Shown here piece by piece: positions 13,101 to 25,538 of a stretch of 64,000 bases of DNA; position 1 is the first letter of the stretch, and the number at the start of each line of letters is the position of its first letter. Under the pieces are notes generated by a model. It had not been told where the DNA came from and made no database searches. It saw only the letters and a program-made list of their open reading frames with translations. Both the position numbers and the translations under genes were made by a program. Source of the stretch: Saccoglossus kowalevskii. Taxonomy: Eukaryota > Hemichordata > Enteropneusta > Harrimaniidae. The stretch spans positions 35,512-99,511 of the forward strand of contig NW_003113394.1 of NCBI RefSeq assembly GCF_000003605.2, in the 5' to 3' direction.

Positions 13101-13885
13101 GTTATCTGTTAGCTATGCAGTCATCACATTTATCTGTTCGTTATGCAGTCATCACATTTATCTGTTAGCTATTGCAGTCATCACATTTATCTGTTAACTA
13201 TTGCAGTCATCACATTTATCTGTTAGCTATTGCAGTCATCACATTTATCTGTTAGCTATTGCAGTCATCACATTTATCTGTTAGCTATTGCAGTCATCAC
13301 ATTTATCTGTTAGCTGTTGCAGTCATCACATTTATCTGTTAGCTACTGCAGTCATCACATATATCTGTTAGCTAATGCAGTCATCACATTTATCTGTTCG
13401 CTACTGCAGTCATCACATATATCTGTTAGCTATTGCAGTCATCACATTTATCTGTTAGCTATTGCAGTCATCACATTTATCTGTTAGCTATTGCAGTCAT
13501 CACATTTATCTGTTAGCTATTGCAGTCATCACATTTATCTGTTAACTATTGCAGTCATCACATTTATCTGTTAGCTATTGCAGTCATCACATTTATCTGT
13601 TAGCTATTGCAGTCATCACATTTATCTGTTAGCTATTGCAGTCATCACATTTATCTGTTAGCTGTTGCAGTCATCACATTTATCTGTTAGCTACTGCAGT
13701 CATCACATATATCTGTTAGCTATTGCAGTCATCACATTTATCTGTTCGCTACTGCAGTCATCACATATATCTGTTAGCTATTGCAGTCATCACATTTATC
13801 TGTTAGCTATTGCAGTCATCACATTTATCTGTTAGCTATTGCAGTCATCACATTTATCTGTTAGCTATTGCAGTCATCACATTTA
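13101..13885 (+). repeat. 348-bp (12-unit) tandem higher-order repeat
   Basis: GTTAAC occurs at 13,193 and 13,541, and GCTGTTG at 13,313 and 13,661; both intervals are 348 bp, exactly 12 units. Each copy runs GTTAAC, consensus units, GCTGTTGCAG, CTACTGCAG, CACATATATC, TTCGCTACTGCAG. Unlike F1 there is no 7-bp TCTGTTA duplication and the last marker is CTGTTCGC rather than CTTTTCGC. Copies with the same internal spacing occur at 3.03 and 42.13 kb. Short losses near 13,080-13,145 precede the block. Confidence 0.85.
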
Positions 13886-14720
13886 TCTGTATAAATTATT
13901 GCAGTCATCACATTTATCTGTTAGCTATTGCAGTCATCACATTTATCTGTTAGCAATTGCAGTCATCACATTTATCTGTTAGCTATTGCAGTCATCACAT
14001 GTATCCGTTAGTTATTGCAGCCATCACATTTATCTGTTAGCTATTGCAGTCATCACATTTATCTGTTAGCTATTGCAGTCATCACATATATCTGCTAGCT
14101 ATTGTAGTCATCACATGTATCCGTTAGTTATTGCAGCCATCACATTTATCTGTTAGCTATTGCAGTCATCACATTTATCTGTTAGTTATTGCTGTCATCA
14201 CATTTAACTGTTAGTTATTACATCCATCACATTTATCTGTTAGCTATTGCAGTCATCACATTTATCAGTTAGCTATTGCAGTCATCACATTTATCTGTTG
14301 GTTATTGCAGTCATCACATATATCTGTTAGGTATTGCAGCCATCACATGTATCTTTTAGCTATTGCAGTCATCACATTTATCTGTTAGTTATACCAGTCA
14401 TCACATTTATCTCTTAGTTATTACAGCCATCACGTTTATCTCTTAGCTATTGCAGTCATCACATTTATCTGTTAGCTATTGCAGTCATCACATTTATCTG
14501 TTAGCAATTACAGGCATCACATTTATCTGTTAGCTATTGCAGTCATCACATTTATCTGTTAGTTATTGCAGTCATCACACTTATCTGTTAGTAATATACA
14601 GCCATCACATTTATCTGTTAGCTATTGCAGTCATTACATTTATATGTTAGCAATTACAGCCATCACATATATCTGTTAGTTATTGCAGCCATCACATTTA
14701 TCTGTTAGCTATTGCAGTCA
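13886..14720 (+). repeat. Mixed block with ATCCGTTAG, TTTAACTG and ACAGGC markers
   Basis: An odd TGTATAAATTATTG unit opens the block near 13,889. ATGTATCCGTTAG units occur near 14,000 and 14,116, and TTTAACTG at about 14,203. The spacing of the second CCG (14,121) to AACTG (14,206) is repeated at 46,267/46,352 with the same offset of 32,146. A GCAATTACAGGC unit near 14,504 followed by CACACTTATC recurs at 42.8 and 43.03 kb. TAATATACAGCC near 14,591 carries a small insertion. Confidence 0.8.
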
Positions 14721-15900
14721 TCATATATATCTGTTAGCTATTGCAGTAATCACATATATCTGTTAGCTATTGCAGTCATCACATTTATCTGTTAGATACT
14801 GCAGTCATCACATATATCTGTTAGCCATTGCAGTCATCACATTTATCTGTTAGCTATTGCAGTCATCACATTTATATGTTAGTTATTGCAGTCATCACAT
14901 TTATCTGTTAGCTATTGCAGTCATCGCAAATATCTGTTAGCTTTTGCCGTCATCTCATTTATCTGTTAGCTATTACAGTCATCACATTTATCTGTTAACT
15001 ATTGCAGTCATCACATTTATCTGTTAGCTATTGCAGTCATCACATTTATCTGTTAGCTACTGCAGTCATCACATTTATCTGTTAGCTATTGCAGTCATCA
15101 CATATATCTGTTAGCTATTGCAGTAATCACATATATCTGTTTGCTATTGCAGTCATCACATTTATCTGTTAGCTATTGCAGTCATCATATATATCTGTTA
15201 GCTATTGCAGTAATCACATATATCTGTTAGCTATTGCAGTCATCACATTTATCTGTTAGCTATTGCAGCCATCATATATATCTGTTAGCTATTGCAGTCA
15301 TCACATTTATCTGTTAGCTATTGCAGTCATCACATGTATCTGTTAGCTATTGCCGTCATCTCATTTATCTGTTAGCTATTGCAGTCATCACATTTATCTG
15401 TTAGCTATTGCAGTCATCACATTTATCTGTTAGTTATTGCAGTCATCACATTTATCTGTTAGCTATTGCAGTCATCACATTTATCTGTTAGCTATTGCAG
15501 TCATCACATATATCTGTTAGCTTTTGCCGTCATCTTATTTATCTGTTAGCTATTTCAGTCATAACATTATCTGTTAGCTATTGCAGTCATCACATTTATC
15601 TGTTAGCTATTGCAGTCATCACATTTATCTGTTAGTTATTGCAGTCATCACATTTATCTGTTAGCTATTACAGTCATCACATTTATCTGTTAGCTATTGC
15701 AGTCATCACATTTATCTGTTAGCTATTGCAGTCATCACATTTATCTATTGGCTATTTCAGTCATCACATATATCTGTTAGGTATTGCCGTCATCTCATTT
15801 ATCTGTTAGCTATTGCAGTCATCACATTTATCTGTTAGCTATTGCAGTCATCACATTTATCTGTTAGCTATTGCAGTCATCACATATATCTGTCAGTTAT
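14721..15900 (+). repeat. F5 higher-order repeat, copy 2
   Basis: GCAAAT at 14,926 (one base changed from ACAAAT) leads through TTTTGCCGTC, TTACAGTC and GTTAACTATT to GCAGTAATC markers whose GTAATC parts are at 15,123 and 15,210, again 87 bp apart. The 197-bp lead spacing equals copies 1 and 3. The copy ends in a TATTGGCTATTTC and TTAGGTATTGCCG pair near 15,750, which is common throughout the window. Confidence 0.82.
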
Positions 15901-18830
15901 TGCAGCCATCACATTTATCTGTTAGCTATTGCAGTCATCTCATTTATCTGTTAGTTATTGCAGCCATCACATTTATCTTTTAGCTATTGCAGTCATCACA
16001 TTTATCTGTTAGCTATTGCAGTCATCACATATATCTGTTAGTTACTGCAGCCATCACATTTATCTGTTAGCTATTGCAGTCATCACATTTATCTGTTAGC
16101 TACTGCAGTCATCACATTAATCTGTTAGCTATTGCAGTCATCACATTTATCTTTTTGCTATTGTAGTCATCACATATATCTGTTAGTTATGGCACCCATC
16201 ACATATATCTGCTAGCTATTGTAGTCATCACATGTATCTGTTAGTTATTGCAGTCATCACATATATCTGCTAGCTATTGCAGTCATCACATATATCTGTT
16301 AGCTATTGCAGTCATCACATTTATCTGTTAGTTATTGCAGTCATCACATTTATCTGTTAGTTATTACAGCCATCACATTTATCTGTTAGCTATTGCAGTC
16401 ATCACATTTATCAGTTAGCTATTGCAGTCATCACATTTATCTGTTGGCTATTGCAGTCATCACATATATCTGTTAGGTATTGCAGTCATCTCATTTATCT
16501 GTTAGCTATTGCAGTGATCACATTTATCTGTTAGCTATTGCAGTCATCTCATTTATCTGTTAGCTATTGCAGTCATCACATTTATCTGTTAGCTATTGCA
16601 GTCATCACATTTATCTGTTAGCTATTGCAGTCATCACATTTATCTGTTAGCTATTGCAATCATCACATATATCAGTTAGCTATTGCAGTCATCTCATTTA
16701 TCTGTTAGTTATTGCAGCCATCACATTTATCTGTTAGCTATTGCAGTCATCACATTTATCTGTTAGCTATTGCAGTCATCACATATATCTGTCAGTTATT
16801 GCAGCCATCACATTTATCTGTTAGCTATTGCAGTCATCACATTTATCAGTTAGTTATGCAATCATCACATTTGTCTCTTAGCTATTGCAGTCATCACATT
16901 TATCTGTTAGCTATTGCAGTCATCACATTTATCTGTTAGCTATTGCAGTCATCACATATCTCTTAGCTATTGCAGTCATCACATTTATCAGTTAGTTATT
17001 GCAGTCATCACATTTATCTGTTAGTTATTGCAGTCATCACATTTATCTGTTAGTTATTACAACCATCACATTTATCTGTTAGCTATTGCAGTCATCACAT
17101 TTATCAGTTAGCTATTGCAGTCATTACATTTATCTGTTAGCTATTGCAGTCATCACATTTATCTGTTAGCTATTGCAGTCATCACATTTATCTGTTAGCT
17201 ATTGCAATCATCACATATATCTGTTAGCTATTGCAGTCATCTCATTTATCTGTTAGTTATTGCAGCCATCACATTTATCTGTTAGCTATTGCAGTCATCA
17301 CATTTATCTGTTAGCTATTGCAGTCATCACATATATCTGTCAGTTATTGCAGCCATCACATTTATCTGTTAGCTATTGCAGTCATCACATTTATCTGTTA
17401 GCTATTGCAGTCATCACATTTATCTGTTAGCTATTGCAGTCATCACATATATCTGTTAGCTATTGCAGTCATCTCATTTATTTGTTAGTTATTGCAGCCA
17501 TCACATTTATCTGTTAGCTATTGCAGTCATCACATTTATCTGTTAGCTATTGCAGTCATCACATTTATCTGTCAGTTATTGCAGCCATCACATTTATCTG
17601 TTAGCTATTGCAGTCATCTCATTTATCTGTTAGTTATTGCAGCCATCACATTTATCTTTTAGCTATTGCAGTCATCACATTTATCTGTTAGCTATTGCAG
17701 TCATCACATATATCTGTTAGTTACTGCAGCCATCACATTTATCTGTTAGCTATTGCAGTCATCACATTTATCTTTTTGCTATTGTAGTCATCACATATAT
17801 CTGTTAGTTATGGCACCCATCACATTTATCTGTTAGTTATTGCAGTCATCACATTTATCTGTTAGTTATTGCAGTCATCACATTTATCTGTTAGCTATTG
17901 CAGCCATCTCATATATATGTTAGCTATTGCAGTCATCACATTTATCTGTTAGCTATTGTAGTCATCTCATTTATCTGTTAGTTATTGCAGTCATCATATT
18001 TATCTGTTAGCTATTGTAGTCATCACATTTATCTGTTAGTTATTACAGCCATCACATTTATCTGTTAGCTATTGCAGTCATCACATTTATCAGTTAGCTA
18101 TTGCAGTCATCACATATATCTGTTAGTTATTACAGCCATCACATTTATCTGTTAGCTATTGCAGTCATCACATATATCTGCTAGCTATTGCAGTCATCAC
18201 ATTTATCTGTTAGCTATTGCAGTCATCACATTTATCTGTTAGTTATTGCAGTCATCACATTTATCTGTTAGTTATTACAGCCATCACATTTATCTGCTAG
18301 CTATTGCAGTCATCACATTTATCTGTTAGCTATTGCAGTCATCACATATATCTGCTAGCTATTGCAGTCATCACATTTATCTGTTAGCTATTGCAGTCAT
18401 CACATATATCTGCTAGCTATTGGAGTCATCACATGTATCTGTTAGCTATTGCACTCATCACATTTATCTGTTAGTTATTGCAGTCATCACATATATCTGC
18501 TAGCTATTGCAGTCATCACATATATCTGTTAGCTATTGCAGTCATCACATTTATCTGTTAGTTATTGCAGTCATCACATTTATCTGTTAGCTATTGCAGT
18601 CATCACATTTATCTGTTAGCTATTGCAGTCATCACATAAATCTGTTAGCTTTTGCCGTCATCTTATTTATCTGTTAGCTATTACAGTCATCGCATTTATC
18701 TGTTAACTATTGCAGTCATCTCATTTATCTGTTAGCTATTGCAGTCATCACATTTATCTGTTGGCTATTGCAGTCATCACATATATCTGTTAGGTGTTGC
18801 AGCCATCACATTTATCTGTTAGCTATTGCA
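15901..18830 (+). repeat. F6 domain, copy 1
   Basis: The domain is rich in GCAGCC, TTACAGCC, CTGCTAGC and ATCAGTTAG units and nearly lacks PstI-type units apart from a few GTTACTGCAG. TGGCACCC markers lie near 16,192 and at 17,811. From about 17,440 to 17,990 it matches 43,563 onward at an offset of 26,123 without indel. From about 18,010 to 18,588 it matches 59,262 onward at an offset of 41,252, including GGAGTC at 18,422. The CTGCTAGC variant (an NheI site) appears five times between 18,170 and 18,510. The longest forward open frame here (16,712-16,939) is satellite translation only. Confidence 0.85.
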
Positions 18831-20200
18831 GTCATCACAGTTATCTGTTAGTTATTGCAGTCATCACAGTTATCTGTTAGTTATTGCAGTCATCACAGTT
18901 ATCTGTTAGTTATTGCAGTCATCACAGTTATCTGTTAGCTATTTCAGTCATCACATTTATCTGTTAGCTATTGCAGTCATCATATATATCTGTTACCTAT
19001 TGCAGTCATCACATTTATCTGTTAGCTATTTCAGTCATAACATTTATCTGTTAGCTATTGCAGTCATCACATTTATCTGTTAGCTATTGCAGTCATCACA
19101 TTTATCTGTTAGCTATTGCAGTCATCACATTTATCTGTCAGTTATTGCAGTTATCACATTTATCTGTTAGCTATTACAGTCATCACATTTATAAGTTAGC
19201 TATTGCAGTCATCACATTTATCTGTTAGCTATTGCAGTCATCACATTTATCTATTGGCTATTTCAGTCATCACATATATCTGTTAGGTATTGCCGTCATC
19301 TCATTTATCTGTTAGCTATTGCAGTCATCACATTTATCTGTTAGCTATTGCAGTCATCACAAATATCTGTTAGCTTTTGCCGTCATCTCATTTATCTGTT
19401 AGCTATTACAGTCATCACATTTATCTGTTAACTATTGCAGCCATCTCATTTATCTGTTAGCTATTGCAGTCATCACATTTATCTGTTAGCTACTGCAGTC
19501 ATCACATTTATCTGTTAGCTATTGCAGTCATCACATATATCTGTTAGCTATTGCAGTAATCACATATATCTGTTAGCTATTGCAGTCATCACATTTATCT
19601 GTTAGCTATTGCAGTCATCATATATATCTGTTAGCTATTGCAGTAATCACATATATCTGTTAGCTATAGCAGTCATCACATTTATCTGTTAGCTATTGCA
19701 GTCATCATATATATCTGTTAGCTATTGCAGTCATCACATTTATCTGTTAGCTATTGCAGTCATCATATATATCTGTTAGCTATTGCAGTCATCACATTTA
19801 TCTGTTAGCTATTGCAGTCATCACATGTATCTGTTAGCTATTGCCGTCATCTCATTTATCTGTTAGCTATTGCAGTCATCACATTTATCTGTTAGCTATT
19901 GCAGTCATCACATTTATCTGTTAGTTATTGCAGTCATCACATTTATCTGTTAGCTATTGCAGTCATCACATTTATCTGTTAGCTATTGCAGTCATCACAT
20001 AAATCTGTTAGCTTTTGCCGTCATCTTATTTATCTGTTAGCTATTACAGTCATCGCATTTATCTGTTAACTATTGCAGTCATCACATTTATCTGTTAGCT
20101 ATTGCAGTCATCTTATGTATCTGTTAGCTATTGCACTCATCACATTTATCTGTTAGCTATGCAGTCATCACATTTATCTGTTAGCTATTGCAGTCATCAC
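18831..20200 (+). repeat. F5 higher-order repeat, copy 3, opened by a CACAG run
   Basis: Four consecutive units carry CACAGTTATC (about 18,835-18,935), a local run of one variant. TTACC at 18,994, TATAAG at 19,190 and TATTGGC at 19,251 follow, shared with the 10-12 and 36.6 kb regions. The F5 set starts at 19,359 with GTAATC at 19,556 and 19,643 (87 bp). A CATAAATC set at 19,998 with CATCGCAT, CATCTTATGTATC and a CTATGCAG one-base loss is reproduced at 63,430-63,600 (offset 43,432). Confidence 0.84.
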
Positions 20201-21334
20201 ATTTATCTTTTCGCTACTGCAGTCATCACATATATCTGTTAGCTATTGCAGTCATCACATTTATCTGTTCGCTACTGCAGTCATCACATATATCTGTTAG
20301 CTATTGCAGTCATCACATTAATCTGTTAGCTATTGCAGTCATCACATTTATCTGTTAGCTATTGCAGTCATCACATATCTCTTAGCTATTGCAGTCATCA
20401 CATTTATCTTTTAGCTATTGCAGTCATCACATTTATCTGTTAGTTATTGCAGTCATCACATTTATCTGTTAGCCATTGCAGTCATCACATTTATCTGTTA
20501 GCTATTGCAGTCATCACATTTATCTGTTAGTTATTGCAGCCATCACATTTATCTGTTAGCTATCGCAGTCATCACATTTATCTGTTAGTTATTGCAGTCA
20601 TCTCATTTATCTGTTAGCTATTGCAGTCATCACATTTATCTGTTAGCTATTGCAGTCATCACATTTATCTGTTAGCTATTGCAGTCATCTCATTTATCTG
20701 TTAGCTATTGCAGTGATCACATTTATCTGTTAGCTATTGCAGTGATCACATTTATCTGTTAGCTATTGCAGTCATCACATTTATCTGTTAGCTATTGCTG
20801 TCATCACATGTATCTGTTAGGTATTGTAGTCATCACATTTATCTGTTAGCTATTGCAGTCATCACATTTATCTGTTAGCTATTGCAGTCATCACATATAT
20901 ATGTTAGTTATTGCAGCCATCACATATATCTGTTAGTTATTGCAGCCATCACATTTATCTGTTAGCTATTGCAGTCATCACATTTATCTGTTAGCTATTG
21001 CAGTCATCACATATATCTGTTAGCTATTGTAGTCATCACATGTATCCGTTAGTTATTGCAGCCATCACATTTATCTGTTAGCTATTGCAGTCATCACATT
21101 TATCTGTTAGCTATTACAGCCATCACATTTATCTGTTAGCTTCTCCAGTCATTACATTTATCTGTTAGCAATTACAGCCATCACATATATCTGTTAGCTA
21201 TTTCAGTCATCACATTTATCTGTTAGCTATTGCCGTCATCTCATTTATCTGTTAGCTATTGCAGTCATCACATTTATCTGTTAGCTATTGCAGTCATCAC
21301 ATTTATCTGTTAGCTATTGCAGTCATCACATTTA
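20201..21334 (+). repeat. Mixed block with GTGATCAC and ATCCGTTAG units
   Basis: The block opens with TTTTCGCTACTGCAG and CTGTTCGCTACTGCAG units without the F1 duplication. Two GTGATCAC units lie near 20,713 and 20,742. TAGGTATTGTAG at 20,818 and ATCCG at 21,046 match 46,039 and 46,267 at the same offset of 25,221. The end carries GCTTCTCCAGTC near 21,130, a private variant. Confidence 0.8.
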
Positions 21335-24300
21335 TCTGTTATCTGTTAGCTGTTGCAGTCATCACATTTATCTGTTAGCTACTGCAGTCATCACATATAT
21401 CTGTTAGCTATTGCAGTCATCACATTTATCTTTTCGCTACTGCAGTCATCACATATATCTGTTAGCTATTGCAGTCATCACATTTATCTATTAGCTATTG
21501 CAGTCATCACATTTATCTGTTAGCTATTGCAGTCATCACATTTATCTGTTAGCTATTGCAGTCATCACATTTATCTGTTAGTTCTTGCAGTCATCACATT
21601 TATCTGTCAGCTATTGCAGTCATCACATTAATCTGTTAGCTATTGCAGACATCACATTTATCTGTTAGCTATTGCAGTCATCACATTTATCTGTTAGCTA
21701 TTGTAGTCATCACATTTATCTGTTAGCTATTGCAGTCATCACATTTATCTGTTAGCTATTGCAGTCATCACATTTATCTGTTAGTTATTGCAGTCATCAC
21801 ATTTATCTGTCAGCTATTGTAGTCATCACATTTATCTGTTAGCTATTGCAGTCATCACATTTATCTGTTAGTTATTGCAGTCATCACATTTATCTGTCAG
21901 CTATTGCAGTCATCACATTAATCTGTTAGCTATTGCAGACATCACATTTATCTGTTAGCTATTGCAGTCATCACATTTATCTGTTAGCTATTGCAGTCAT
22001 CACATTTATCTGTTAGCTATTGCAGTCATCACATTTATCTGTTATCTGTTAGCTGTTGCAGTCATCACATTTATCTGTTAGCTACTGCAGTCATCACATA
22101 TATCTGTTAGCTATTGCAGTCATCACATTTATCTTTTCGCTACTGCAGTCATCACATATATCTGTTAGCTATTGCAGTCATCACATTTATCTGTTAGCTA
22201 TTGCAGTCATCACATTTATCTGTTAGCTATTGCAGTCATCACATTTATCTGTTAGCTATTGCAGTCATCACATTTATCTGTTAGTTATTGCAGTCATCAC
22301 ATTTATCTGTCAGCTATTGCAGTCATCACATTAATCTGTTAGCTATTGCAGACATCACATTTATCTGTTAGCTATTGTAGTCATCACATTTATCTGTTAG
22401 CTATTGCAGTCATCACATTTATCTGTTAGTTATTGCAGTCATCACATTTATCTGTCAGCTATTGCAGTCATCACATTAATCTGTTAGCTATTGCAGTCAT
22501 CACATTTATCTGTTAGCTATTGCAGTCATCACATTAATCTGTTAGTTATTGCAGCCATCACATATATCTGCTAGCTATTGCAGTCATCACATTTATCTGT
22601 TAGCTATTTCAGTCATCACATATATATGTTAGTTATTGCAGTCATCACATTTATCTGTTAGCTATTGCAGTCATCACATTTATCTGTTAGTTATTGCAGC
22701 CATCACATTTATCTGTTAGCTATTGCAGTCATCACATTTATCTGTTAGCTATTGCAGTCATCACATTTATCTGTTAGCTATTGCAGTCATCACATTTATC
22801 TGTTAGCTATTTCAGTCATCACGTACTTCTGTTAGGTAATGCAGCCATCACATTTATCTGTTAGCTTTTGCAGTCATCACATTTATCTGTTGGTTATTGC
22901 AGTCATCTCATTTATCTATTAGCTATTGCAGTCATTACATTTATCTGTTAGCTAATACAGTCATCACATTCATCTGTTAGCTATTGCAGTCATCACATAT
23001 CTCTTAGCTATTGCATTCATCTCATTTATTTGTTAACTATTGCAGTCATCACATTCATCTCTTAGCTATTGCAGTCATCACATATCTCTTAGCTATTGCA
23101 TTCATCTCATTTATTTGTTAGCTATTGCAGTCATCACATTTATCTGTTAGCTATTGCAGTCATCACATTTATCTGTTAGCTATTGCAGTCATCACATTTA
23201 TCTGTTAGCTATTGCAGTCATCACATTTATCTGTTAGTTATTGCAGTTATCACATTTATCTGTTAGCTATTACAGTCATCACATTTATCTGTTAGCTATT
23301 GCAGTCATCACATTTATCTATTGGCTATTTCAGTCATCACATATATCTGTTAGGTATTGCCGTCATCTCATTTATCTGTTAGCTATTGCAGTCATCACAT
23401 TTATCTGTTAGCTATTGCAGTCATCACATTTATCTGTTAGCTATTGCAGTCATCACATTTATCTGTTATCTGTTAGCTGTTGCAGTCATCACATTTATCT
23501 GTTAGCTACTGCAGTCATCACATATATCTGTTAGCTATTGCAGTCATCACATTTATCTTTTCGCTACTGCAGTCATCACATATATCTGTTAGCTATTGCA
23601 GTCATCACATTAATCTGTTAGCTATTGCAGACATCACATTTATCTGTTAGCTATTGTAGTCATCACATTTATCTGTTAGCTATTGCAGTCATCACATTTA
23701 TCTGTTAGTTATTGCAGTCATCACATTTATCTGTCAGCTATTGCAGTCATCACATTTATTTGTTAGCTATTGCAGTCATCACATTTATCTGTTAGCTATT
23801 GCAGTCATCACATTTATCTGTTAGCTATTGCAGTCATCACATTTATCTGTTAGCTATTGCAGTCATCACATTTATCTGTTATCTGTTAGCTGTTGCAGTC
23901 ATCACATTTATCTGTTAGCTACTGCAGTCATCACATATATCTGTTAGCTATTGCAGTCATCACATTTATCTTTTCGCTACTGCAGTCATCACATATATCT
24001 GTTAGCTATTGCAGTCATCACATTTATCTGTTAGCTATTGCAGTCATCACATTTATCTGTTAGCTATTGCAGTCATCACATTTATCTGTTAGCTATTGCA
24101 GTCATCACATTTATCTGTTAGTTATTGCAGTCATCACATTTATCTGTCAGCTATTGCAGTCATCACATTAATCTGTTAGCTATTGCAGACATCACATTTA
24201 TCTGTTAGCTATTGTAGTCATCACATTTATCTGTTAGCTATTGCAGTCATCACATTTATCTGTTAGTTATTGCAGTCATCACATTTATCTGTCAGCTATT

Positions 24301-24400
24301 GCAGTCATCACATTAATCTGTTAGCTATTGCAGTCATCACATTTATCTGTTAGCTATTGCAGTCATCACATTAATCTGTTAGTTATTGCAGCCATCACAT
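21335..24400 (+). repeat. F1 cluster, copies 9 to 12, with embedded F2
   Basis: TCTGTTATCTG markers lie at 21,335, 22,038, 23,462 and 23,875. Intervals are 703, 1,424 and 413 bp; the last is 14 units plus 7. The first copy carries GTTCTTGCAG at 21,581, reproduced at 48,479 (offset 26,898). Between the second and third a complete F2 block begins with ACGTACTTCTG at 22,821. It includes the private TTTGTTAACTATT and GCAGTTATC variants that recur after 34,054. The 22.0-23.6 kb segment is therefore a copy of 33.3-34.8 kb, differing by gain or loss of whole units and single bases. Confidence 0.85.
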
Positions 24401-25538
24401 ATATCTGCTAGCTATTGCAGCCATCACATTTATCTGTTAGCTATTGCAGTCATCACATTTATCTGTTAGTTATTGCAGTCATCTCATTTATCTGTTAGCT
24501 ATTGCAGTCATTACATTTATCTGTTAGCTATTGCAGTCATCACATTTATCTGTTAGCTATTGCAGTCATCTCATATATCTGTTAGCTATTGCAGTCATCA
24601 CATTTATCTGTTAGCTATTGCAGTCATCACATTTATCTGTTAGCTATTGCAGTCATCACATTTATCTGTTAGCTATTGCAGTCATCATATTTATCTGTTA
24701 GCTATTGCAGTCATCACATTTATCTGTTAGCTATTGCAGTCATCACATTTATCTGTTAGCTATTGCAGTCATCACATTTATCTGTTAGCTATTGCAGTCA
24801 TCACATTTATCTTTTAGATATTGCAGTCATCACATTTATCTGTTAGTTATTGCAGTCATCACATTTATCTGTTAGCTATTGCAGTCATCACATTTATCTG
24901 TTAGCTATTGCAGTCATCACATTTATCTGTTAGTTATTGCAGTCATCACATTTATCTGTTAGCTATTGCAGTCATCACATTTATCTGTTAGCTATTGCAG
25001 TCATCACATTTATCTGTTAGTTATTGCAGTCATCACATTTATCTGTTAACTATTGCAGTCATCACATTTATCTGTTAGCTATTGCAGTCATCACATTTAT
25101 CTGTTAGTTTTTGCAGTCATCACATTTATCTGTTAGCTATTGCAGTCATCACATATATCTGTTAGCTTTTGCCGTCATCTCATTTATCTGTTAGCTATTA
25201 CAGTCATCACATTTATCTGTTAACTATTGCAGTCATCTCATTTATCTGTTAGCTATTGCAGTCATCACATTTATCTGCTAGCTATTGCAGTCATCACATT
25301 TATCTGTTAGCTATTGCAGTCATCACATATATCTGTTAGCTATTGCAGTCATCACATTTATCTGTTAGCTATTGCTGTCATCACATATCTCTTAGCTATT
25401 GCAGTCATCTCATTTATCTGTTATCTATTGCAGTCATCACATTTATCTGTTAGCTATTGCAGTCATCACATTTATCTGTTAGCTATTGCAGTCATCACAT
25501 TTATCTGTTAGTTATTGCAGTCATCACATTTATCTGTA
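24401..25538 (+). repeat. Near-consensus run
   Basis: This is one of the most homogeneous stretches: long runs of consensus units alternate with GTTAGTTATT units, and few other variants occur. An F5-like set (TTTTGCCGTC, TTACAGTC, GTTAACTATT) lies near 25,160-25,230. A forward frame at 25,314-25,511 is satellite translation. A one-base loss (CTGTAGC) near 25,537 marks the edge of the next domain. Confidence 0.78.
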
